A DNA stretch of 5,302 nucleotides. It comes from UBA4717 sp002404395. Lineage in GTDB: Bacteria; Bacillota; Clostridia; Oscillospirales; CAG-272. The translations under genes were made by a program, and so were the position numbers. The DNA is taken from the NCBI GenBank assembly GCA_937902275.1, contig CALFNW010000032.1, positions 1 to 5,302 on the forward strand. Reading direction: 5' to 3'. Position 1 is the stretch's first letter. The number at the start of each line of letters is the position of its first letter. Shown one piece after another: positions 1 to 5,126 of the stretch. A model generated the notes under the pieces. The model had not been told where the DNA came from and made no database searches. It saw only the letters and a list, made by a program, of their open reading frames with translations.

Positions 1-2
1 AA

Positions 3-30
3 CGGGAGCGCGAGGGACGAGTCCCTCGCA
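3..30. repeat. Hairpin repeat copy at window edge (truncated)
   Basis: Bases 3-30 match bases 1660-1687 (unit 4 of the array downstream of the sigma operon) at every position but one; the difference is A to G in the loop. The stem is GCGAGGGAC (10-18) with GTCCCTCGC (21-29) around a central GA. The copy is cut by the window start, so whether it ends a longer tandem array to the left cannot be seen. After the stem comes a short T run (37-41) about seven bases away, which is too far for a standard intrinsic terminator. I infer it is a dispersed copy of the same repeat family. Confidence 0.8.
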
Positions 31-103
31 GCGCAATTTTTATGATCACTGTAACCGCGCGCATACAGACGGTGCTTATATGGTTGAACACCGAAATAAA
101 AGA

Positions 104-110
104 AAGGAGA
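104..110 (+). promoter_or_regulatory. Ribosome binding site deciding the sigma-factor start
   Basis: AAGGAGA at 104-110 lies six bases before the ATG at 117. An in-frame ATG at 42 would add 25 residues, but it has no such site and begins only a dozen bases after the edge of the hairpin repeat. The start at 117 also gives an N-terminus (MDDSAIVELF) that leads straight into sigma region 2, as is usual for ECF factors. Confidence 0.85.
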
Positions 111-116
111 AAAAAT

Positions 117-677
117 ATGGACGACAGTGCGATCGTGGAGCTGTTTCTGCGCCGCGACGAAGCGGCGATCGGCGAGACCCTTTCAAAATACGGAAGCCGC
201 CTGCGCGCGTTGGCTTACGGCATCGTCGGCGACCGCCAGATCGCCGAGGAATGTGAAAACGATACATACCTCGAAGCCTGGAAGCGCATACCGCCGAACG
301 AACCGAAAAGCTACCTTTACGCTTTCCTTGCCCGAATCACCCGCCATGTTTCGCTTAACCGCTGTCGGGAGCTTCACCGCCTCAAACGAAGCGCCGTGAT
401 ATGCGCGCTCGAAGCCGAGCTTTCGGAGTGCATACCCTCGCCCGACGATACCGCAAGCCGTATCGACGATATGACTTTATCCGCCGTACTCAACCGCTTT
501 CTCGGCGCGCTTGACGCGGAAAAACGAAATATTTTCGTCCGCAGATATTGGTATCTTGATAATATAGCGGACATTGCCGAACGCTTTGCCCTCTCGGAGA
601 GCAAAGTCAAAATTACCTTGCACCGTTGCCGCAAGCGGCTTCGGGCAGAGCTTGAAAAGGAGGGCTTTGACCTATGA
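117..677 (+). CDS. ECF-type RNA polymerase sigma factor
   Basis: A 186-residue sigma-70 family protein of the small extracytoplasmic-function type, which would direct RNA polymerase to a dedicated set of promoters. Region 2 spans roughly residues 20-92 and includes the segment AEECENDTYLEAWKRIPP, the part expected to bind core polymerase and the -10 element. A variable linker runs from about 93 to 120. Region 4 spans roughly 125-178, with a helix-turn-helix around 147-175 (NIADIAERFALSESKVKITL) that would read the -35. Regions 1 and 3 are absent, as in all ECF factors. The start at 117 is chosen for its ribosome binding site. The stop overlaps the start of the next gene (ATGA, 674-677), so the two are probably co-translated and the second product is the likely regulator of this one. 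The target genes cannot be told from this window. The family call is firm; the stimulus is unknown. Confidence 0.92.
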   Translation: MDDSAIVELFLRRDEAAIGETLSKYGSRLRALAYGIVGDRQIAEECENDTYLEAWKRIPPNEPKSYLYAFLARITRHVSLNRCRELHRLKRSAVICALEAELSECIPSPDDTASRIDDMTLSAVLNRFLGALDAEKRNIFVRRYWYLDNIADIAERFALSESKVKITLHRCRKRLRAELEKEGFDL

Positions 678-1477
678 ACGGAAGCGAGCTGCTTGATAAA
701 ATGGAGCTTATCGACCCGGCGTTTGTCGAAGCGGCGGACCGACTGCCGCAAAAGAAGCCGCGCCGGGCAAGAATAGGCGTGATCGCGGCGTGCGTCTGCC
801 TGCTTGCGGGCGCGCTCGGCGTGCTTGCGCTTAACGGCTCGGGCACGCGGATCATCAGCTTTATAAATTCTCATCTGCACTCGGAGCTTGGCGAGTCGGG
901 ATATGAGCTTGCCGCCGAGATCGAAAAATTTCCCGAGTCGGACTTCAAAGGGAAGCTTGGCGAGGTCCCCGCGCTCATCAGGGCGCAGTATACCGCATAC
1001 GAGCCTTACATGAGCAGTATGCCCGGCGTGTGGCAGCGCACGTTTGAAACGCGCGACGAGGCGTGCGATCATCTCGGCTTCGACGGCTTGACAGACGTAG
1101 ATCTTGAGCTTGACGAAGGGCAGACCGACCTGCGTGTGTACGGAAACGAGCGCGGCGAGCTTTTGTCGGTGACGCTTGAAACGTCGTATGCGCTTGGTGA
1201 TATCAGTTTACAAATGTTCATATATATTTACACAGAACATTACGAGGGCGAGATCAGTCTGCGGACGGTCACATCGGAGGAGGTCGATTTCAGCGAGGAG
1301 ACTGCGGTGACCGCAAGCGGCAGGAGCGTGCTTTTGGTGTCGCATACGGCGCTTGCCGGCGGGCGCGAGGGGATCGACGCGTATTTTGTCGAGGGCGGAG
1401 TTTTGTATGATCTGCATATCTCGTATCCGACGGGCGACGGAGATCGGGCGCGCGAGCTTATCATGACGGGGGTTTGA
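674..1477 (+). CDS. Single-pass membrane protein, probable anti-sigma partner
   Basis: A 267-residue protein. Residues 1-26 are a short cytoplasmic stretch (MNGSELLDKMELIDPAFVEA), residues 27-33 a basic cluster (KKPRRAR), and residues 34-53 a hydrophobic segment (RIGVIAACVCLLAGALGVLA). The remaining ~210 residues are polar and acidic. The charge pattern predicts the N-terminus inside and the large domain outside the cell. The start overlaps the sigma-factor stop (ATGA at 674-677) and has a strong ribosome binding site, AAGGAGGG, at 657-664. A membrane protein coupled directly behind an ECF sigma gene is typically its anti-sigma factor or sensor, and that is the basis of the call. No zinc-binding HxxxCxxC motif is visible, so it is not of the classical ZAS type. 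The outer domain (for example DEACDHLGFDGL near 128-139 and AYFVEGGVLYDLHI near 236-249) reminds me of DUF4367-type domains found in such partners; this is a resemblance, not a verified match. Confidence 0.7.
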   Translation: MNGSELLDKMELIDPAFVEAADRLPQKKPRRARIGVIAACVCLLAGALGVLALNGSGTRIISFINSHLHSELGESGYELAAEIEKFPESDFKGKLGEVPALIRAQYTAYEPYMSSMPGVWQRTFETRDEACDHLGFDGLTDVDLELDEGQTDLRVYGNERGELLSVTLETSYALGDISLQMFIYIYTEHYEGEISLRTVTSEEVDFSEETAVTASGRSVLLVSHTALAGGREGIDAYFVEGGVLYDLHISYPTGDGDRARELIMTGV

Positions 1478-1543
1478 TTTTTATATAAATTTTCGCCGAG
1501 AAACGGGATATGGGTGGAGGCTCAAAAGCCGCACAAGCTGCAC
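1478..1543. other. Non-coding gap after the sigma operon
   Basis: This opens a gene-free stretch of 305 bases (1478-1782) that goes on to hold the hairpin array and the dxs promoter. A short AT-rich piece (1478-1493) follows the stop codon, but there is no GC stem with a T run, so no intrinsic terminator is seen for the sigma operon. CCGAGAAACG (1496-1505) is the exact reverse complement of CGTTTCTCGG (1545-1554) in the first array unit. It could be an inverted boundary fragment of the repeat. Confidence 0.6.
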
Positions 1544-1687
1544 GCGTTTCTCGGGGGCGTGGGGGACGAGTCCCCCACAGCGTTTCTCGGGGGCGTGGGG
1601 GACTCGTCCCCCACAGCGTTTCTCGGGGGCGTGGGGGACAAGTCCCCCACAGCGTTTCCCGGGAGCGCGAGGGACAAGTCCCTCGCA
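1544..1687. repeat. Tandem array of four 36-base hairpin units
   Basis: Four head-to-tail units occupy 1544-1579, 1580-1615, 1616-1651 and 1652-1687, with no spacers. Each begins GCGTTTC and contains a nine-base inverted repeat around a two-base centre. Units 1-3 are identical except for the centre (GA, TC, AA) and have the stem GTGGGGGAC/GTCCCCCAC. Unit 4 has GCGAGGGAC/GTCCCTCGC, that is, two base-pair swaps (T-A to C-G, G-C to A-T) that keep the pairing, plus two changes in the linker. A fragment resembling the right arm (GAGTCCCCCGC) follows at 1688-1698. No T run follows any stem, so these are not ordinary terminators. Because 36 is a multiple of three, several frames stay open through the array and encode 12-residue repeats such as VSRGRGGRVPHS; I regard these as non-coding. 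Function unknown. Confidence 0.93.
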
Positions 1688-1706
1688 GAGTCCCCCGCTG
1701 CGGAGG

Positions 1707-1735
1707 TTGATTTTTTGTCGAATATGTGATATACT
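1707..1735 (+). promoter_or_regulatory. Predicted sigma-A promoter of dxs
   Basis: The -35 is TTGATT (1707-1712), followed by a 17-base spacer and the -10 TATACT (1730-1735), preceded by TG at 1727-1728 (extended -10, TGATATACT). Transcription would start near 1742, giving a leader of about 41 bases before the dxs ATG. The -35 begins about 20 bases after the last array unit, so dxs very likely has its own promoter rather than depending on the sigma operon. Confidence 0.72.
1714..1722 (+). promoter_or_regulatory. Candidate Spo0A box inside the dxs promoter
   Basis: TTTGTCGAA matches the known Bacillus/Clostridium Spo0A (0A) box, TTTGTCRAA, at all nine positions. It lies between the -35 and -10, where a bound regulator would be expected to block RNA polymerase. 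The match is seen in the sequence; binding is inference, and it is not known whether this organism has spo0A. Confidence 0.4.
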
Positions 1736-1782
1736 GTCATTATCATTAAATAATAAAAAATACAGGACAGTGAAATCAACAA

Positions 1783-3654
1783 ATGCTTGAAAAAATAAAC
1801 GATCCCGACGCGCTCCGCCGGCTTTCTCCGAAAGAGACTGAAATTCTGGCTGACGAGCTGCGAAGCAAAATCATAGAGACTACCGCGAAAAACGGCGGGC
1901 ATCTGGCGTCGAATCTCGGCATGGTCGAGGCGGCGATCGCGCTTCACCGCGCGTTCGACACGCCGCGCGATAAGCTTTTTTTCGACGTGTCTCACCAATG
2001 CTATGCCCACAAGCTGCTGACCGGGCGCTTTGGCGAGTTTGACACCCTGCGCAGGACAGGAGGGCTTTCGGGCTTTACGAATCCCGACGAGAGCGAATAC
2101 GACACCGTGCGTTCGGGTCATTCGGGCACGGCGATCTCGACCGCGCTCGCGTATGCAGAGGCGGCAAGGCTCAAGGGCGAGGATAATTTCGCCGTGGCGA
2201 TCGTCGGAGACGGCTCGCTCACCAACGGCATGGCTTACGAGGCGATAAGCAACTGCTCAAGGCCCGGACTGCGGCTTGTGATACTGCTCAACGACAACGA
2301 GATGTCGATCTCCAAAAGCGTCGGCGGCATACACCACAGCCTGTCGCACATACGCACGAGCAAGCGCTATTTCAGCTTCAAACATCATCTGAAAAAATTT
2401 TTCATCAAGGTGCCGCTTGTCGGCAGCGCGCTGATAGACGCGACACGCGCACTGCGCGATCTGATCAAGCGGGTCGTGGTCAAATACAATCTGTTTGAGT
2501 CGCTCGGACTTGACTACATAGGACCGGTGGACGGCAACAACGCCGCGCGGCTTGAGGACGCACTGCGCGAAGCCAAGACCAAGGGCAGGTGCTGCGTCGT
2601 GCACATTGTTACGGTGAAAGGAAAGGGCTATGCGCCGGCAGAGGAGCACCCCGAGCTTTACCATTCGGTGCCTCCGTTCGATCCTGCGCGCGGAGTGAGC
2701 GCAGACGCGCTTTCAAGACGCGATTTTTCAAGCGAGTTCGGCAGGGCGCTCTGCCGCATGGCGACCGAGGATGAGCGGATCTGCGCGATCAGCGCGGCGA
2801 TGACCGACGGGTGCGGACTCGGCGAATTTGCGCGCCGTTTTCCCGACCGTTTCTTTGACACGGCGATCACCGAGGAGCACGCCGCTTCTTTTACGGCGGG
2901 GCTGGCGGGAGCCGGCATGAAGCCGGTGTTCGCGGTATACAGCACGTTCAGTCAGCGGATATACGATCAGGTATTCCACGACGCGGCGCTTCAAAGGCTG
3001 CCGGCGGTCTACGCGCTTGACCGCGCGGGGCTTGTATGCGGCGACGGGGCGACGCATCAGGGACTTTACGACTACTCTATGTTTTCGGGGATACCGGGAA
3101 TCGAGATATACTCGCCCGAGACTTATTCGGAGCTTGAGCGGGTGCTTGCGCGCGCGCTTGACGGAGAGTCGACGGCGATCGTGCGCTATCCGCGCGGCGC
3201 GATGTGCGAATATGATCGCACGGGCTATATCGACGAGGGCGAGCTTACCTATAAAACGAGCGGGCGCGACGACGCGGTGATCGTGACCTACGGCAGGCTT
3301 ACGGCGAACGCGCACGCGGCGGCGGAGCTGCTTCGCGCACGCGGCGTTTCCTGCGGCATTATCAAGCTGATAAAGATCTGTCCGACAGGCGCGGAGCGCG
3401 TGCTTTCGCTGATCGAAGGCTCGGGAGCGCGGTGCGTGCTTTTCCTTGAGGAGGGGATCCGCGCCGGCTCGGTCTCCGAGAAGCTGGCGGCGGAGCTTGC
3501 GTTGAGCGGTTCGGCTGCCCGACGCGGATTCAAGGCTTCGATACGAGCGGTGGACGACCGTTTTGTGGGGCACGGCGCGCAGGCGGACGTTGAGCGCGAG
3601 CTTGGCTTTTTGCCCGGGCAATTAGCCGACGAGGCGGAAAATTTATTGAAGTGA
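1783..3654 (+). CDS. dxs: 1-deoxy-D-xylulose-5-phosphate synthase
   Basis: A 623-residue cytoplasmic, thiamine-diphosphate (ThDP)-dependent enzyme that joins pyruvate and glyceraldehyde 3-phosphate to make 1-deoxy-D-xylulose 5-phosphate with loss of CO2. This is the first step of the MEP isoprenoid pathway and also supplies thiamine and pyridoxal synthesis. The length is normal. N-terminal ThDP domain: GGHLASNLG with H40, SHQCYAHK with H71, GDGS (142-145) and LNDNEMSISK with N172 and M174 as expected metal ligands beside D143. Central domain (about 315-475): AITEEHA with E364, YSTFSQR (Y386, R392), DRAG (R413) and GDGATHQG (D421, H425). C-terminal transketolase-like domain from about 495. These line up with the E. 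coli catalytic residues. An in-frame stop at 1771-1773 forces the start to be 1783 or later; the ribosome binding site there is weak (AGGA at 1764-1767, 15 bases away). One oddity is S70 where most relatives have G in DVGHQ. No other MEP gene is adjacent, so it appears to be transcribed alone. Confidence 0.97.
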   Translation: MLEKINDPDALRRLSPKETEILADELRSKIIETTAKNGGHLASNLGMVEAAIALHRAFDTPRDKLFFDVSHQCYAHKLLTGRFGEFDTLRRTGGLSGFTNPDESEYDTVRSGHSGTAISTALAYAEAARLKGEDNFAVAIVGDGSLTNGMAYEAISNCSRPGLRLVILLNDNEMSISKSVGGIHHSLSHIRTSKRYFSFKHHLKKFFIKVPLVGSALIDATRALRDLIKRVVVKYNLFESLGLDYIGPVDGNNAARLEDALREAKTKGRCCVVHIVTVKGKGYAPAEEHPELYHSVPPFDPARGVSADALSRRDFSSEFGRALCRMATEDERICAISAAMTDGCGLGEFARRFPDRFFDTAITEEHAASFTAGLAGAGMKPVFAVYSTFSQRIYDQVFHDAALQRLPAVYALDRAGLVCGDGATHQGLYDYSMFSGIPGIEIYSPETYSELERVLARALDGESTAIVRYPRGAMCEYDRTGYIDEGELTYKTSGRDDAVIVTYGRLTANAHAAAELLRARGVSCGIIKLIKICPTGAERVLSLIEGSGARCVLFLEEGIRAGSVSEKLAAELALSGSAARRGFKASIRAVDDRFVGHGAQADVERELGFLPGQLADEAENLLK

Positions 3655-3787
3655 GAGCGGCAGGAGAAAAACGGTCGGCTGTGAGTTTTTACAAAACAGG
3701 CGGGCAAATCCGACGGTGAGTCTGCCTTGCCGGAGTATATACTGCCAATGCGCCGCGCAAAGCGGACAAATCATGAATTTTTAGTAC
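3655..3787. other. Intergenic DNA after dxs, no clear terminator
   Basis: This is the first half of the 278-base gap between dxs and the next gene. I find no long GC stem followed by a T run. The best candidate is the short CCGC/GCGG stem at 3753-3765, which has only four pairs and no adjacent T run. How the dxs transcript ends is not visible. No convincing open frame is present on either strand. Confidence 0.5.
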
Positions 3788-3805
3788 AAAATATTTAAAT
3801 ATTTT
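3788..3805. promoter_or_regulatory. Perfect 18-bp AT-only palindrome upstream of the fucO promoter
   Basis: AAAATATTTAAATATTTT equals its own reverse complement over all 18 bases. It ends nine bases before the -35 at 3815, in a region far richer in A and T than the rest of the window. The position suits an activator site or an UP element contacted by the polymerase alpha subunits. It does not match the Rex, CcpA or CodY consensus as I know them. The symmetry is seen directly; the role is inferred. Confidence 0.5.
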
Positions 3806-3814
3806 ATAAGGGAC

Positions 3815-3843
3815 TTGATTCTGTTCGGCGAATTTGATAGAAT
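3815..3843 (+). promoter_or_regulatory. Predicted sigma-A promoter of fucO
   Basis: The -35 is TTGATT (3815-3820), the spacer is 17 bases, and the -10 is TAGAAT (3838-3843), with TG at 3835-3836 making an extended -10 (TGATAGAAT). A start near 3850 would give a leader of about 83 bases. Within the leader, AGCCG (3901-3905) can pair with CGGCT (3913-3917) immediately before the ribosome binding site AAGGAGG (3921-3927). The promoter layout is the same as for dxs, including the -35 sequence. Confidence 0.75.
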
Positions 3844-3932
3844 GAAGCTGCGAGGGGATCTGCATTTTACCTCTCAAACATAAAAAGTAAGATCTGATTG
3901 AGCCGTATCAAGCGGCTGAAAAGGAGGAAACT

Positions 3933-5081
3933 ATGTCTAACAGATTCGTTCTCAACGAAACCAGCTATCACGGTAAGGGCGCGATAAACGAGATCGCCGC
4001 CGAGGTCAAGGGCAGAGGCTTCAGAAAATGCTTCGTTTGCACCGACCCCGACCTTCTCAAGTTCGGCGTCTCCAAAAAGGTCACCGACGTGCTTGACGGC
4101 GCAGGTATCCCTTACGTGCTCTACAGCAACATTAAGGCAAATCCGACGGTCGAAAACGTCAAGTCGGGCGTTTCCGAATACAAAAAATCGGGGGCGGATT
4201 CGATCATCGCTATCGGCGGCGGCTCGTCCATGGACACCGCGAAGGCGATCGGAATCATCATCAATAACCCCGAGTTTGCCGACGTGATCTCGCTTGAGGG
4301 AGTCGCTCCCACAAAGCATAAATGCGTGCCGATCATCGCCGTGCCGACCACTGCCGGTACTGCCGCCGAGGTTACTATAAATTACGTTATCACCGACACC
4401 GAAAAGAACCGCAAGATGGTCTGCGTTGACGTGCACGACATTCCCGTAGTCGCGGTCGTCGATCCCGACATGATGTCTACGATGCCGAAAGGGCTTACCG
4501 CCGCTACCGGTATGGACGCGCTCACGCACGCTATCGAGGGCTACATTACCAAGGGCGCGTGGGAAATGAGCGATATGTTCCACCTCAAGGCAATTGAGAT
4601 CATTTCAAAGAGCCTGCGCGGCGCAGTCGCAAACACGCCCGAGGGCAGAGAGGGCATGGCGCTCGGTCAGTATATTGCCGGCATGGGCTTCTCAAACGTG
4701 GGACTCGGCATCGTTCACTCGATGGCGCATCCGCTCGGTGCGCTGTACGACACTCCGCACGGCGTAGCCAACGCGATCATTCTGCCGACCGTTATGGAAT
4801 ACAACGCACCGGCAACGGGTGAGAAATACCGCGGCATTGCAAAGGCGATGGGTGTATGCAATGTTGATGAGATGACGCTTGAAGAAGCGCGCCGCGCGGC
4901 GATCGACGCGGTGAAAAAGCTTTCGGCTGACGTCGGGATCCCTGCGGATCTCAAGGAGATCGTCAAGCGGGAGGATCTGGATTTCCTGGCGCAGTCGGCG
5001 TTCGACGACGCTTGCCGTCCGGGCAATCCGCGCGACACCTCGGTTTCCGAGATCCGTGCGCTCTACGAGTCACTGCTGTAA
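3933..5081 (+). CDS. fucO: Lactaldehyde reductase (iron-dependent alcohol dehydrogenase)
   Basis: A 382-residue cytoplasmic group III alcohol dehydrogenase, very like E. coli FucO over its whole length and one residue shorter. FucO reduces L-lactaldehyde to 1,2-propanediol with NADH, the electron sink of anaerobic fucose and rhamnose breakdown. Visible landmarks: D38 in CTDPD (the position linked to NADH preference), GGGS at 95-98 in the nucleotide-binding half, PTTAGTAAEVTINYVITD at 138-155, and the four iron ligands D195 and H199 (GMDALTHAIEGY), H262 (IVHSMAHP) and H276 (TPHGVAN). All four match E. coli positions shifted by one. The start has a strong ribosome binding site, AAGGAGG, at 3921-3927; two stop codons follow in tandem (TAA TAA). 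No fucose or rhamnose genes are in view, so the physiological aldehyde may differ (for example glycolaldehyde or propanal). The gene has its own promoter and terminator, so it is a single-gene unit. Confidence 0.93.
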   Translation: MSNRFVLNETSYHGKGAINEIAAEVKGRGFRKCFVCTDPDLLKFGVSKKVTDVLDGAGIPYVLYSNIKANPTVENVKSGVSEYKKSGADSIIAIGGGSSMDTAKAIGIIINNPEFADVISLEGVAPTKHKCVPIIAVPTTAGTAAEVTINYVITDTEKNRKMVCVDVHDIPVVAVVDPDMMSTMPKGLTAATGMDALTHAIEGYITKGAWEMSDMFHLKAIEIISKSLRGAVANTPEGREGMALGQYIAGMGFSNVGLGIVHSMAHPLGALYDTPHGVANAIILPTVMEYNAPATGEKYRGIAKAMGVCNVDEMTLEEARRAAIDAVKKLSADVGIPADLKEIVKREDLDFLAQSAFDDACRPGNPRDTSVSEIRALYESLL

Positions 5082-5090
5082 TAAATTCAA

Positions 5091-5126
5091 GAGGGCAGGG
5101 AAGTTTTCCCTGTCCTTTTTTATATT
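5091..5126 (+). terminator. Rho-independent terminator of fucO
   Basis: AGGGCAGGGAA (5092-5102) pairs with TTCCCTGTCCT (5106-5116) around a three-base GTT loop, giving eleven pairs with one G-T wobble. A run of T follows directly (5116-5121, then TATT). It starts ten bases after the fucO stop. This is a textbook intrinsic terminator. Confidence 0.93.

Noticed and set aside
42..116. Longer N-terminus of the sigma factor from the ATG at 42
   Set aside because: There is no ribosome binding site before it, the extra residues do not look like sigma sequence, and the ATG at 117 has a clear AAGGAGA.
374..1072. Reverse-strand open frames across the sigma operon, dxs and fucO
   Set aside because: They lie opposite well-supported genes, are rich in Arg/Ala/Ser as expected from the GC-rich antisense, and show no family motifs.
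1544..1687. CRISPR array (36-base repeats)
   Set aside because: The 36-base unit length is CRISPR-like, but the units abut with no unique spacers, and no cas gene is present in the window.
1692..1716. Terminator for the sigma operon just before the dxs promoter
   Set aside because: The stem around CCG/CGG is short and mismatched, and the T run is part of the dxs -35 and spacer.
1510..1729. Small repeat proteins encoded by the array
   Set aside because: The open frames are a by-product of a 36-base period. Several frames are open at once, there is no ribosome binding site, and the base pairing explains the conservation better.
3753..3765. Terminator for dxs (CCGC/GCGG stem)
   Set aside because: It has only four base pairs and no T run directly after it.
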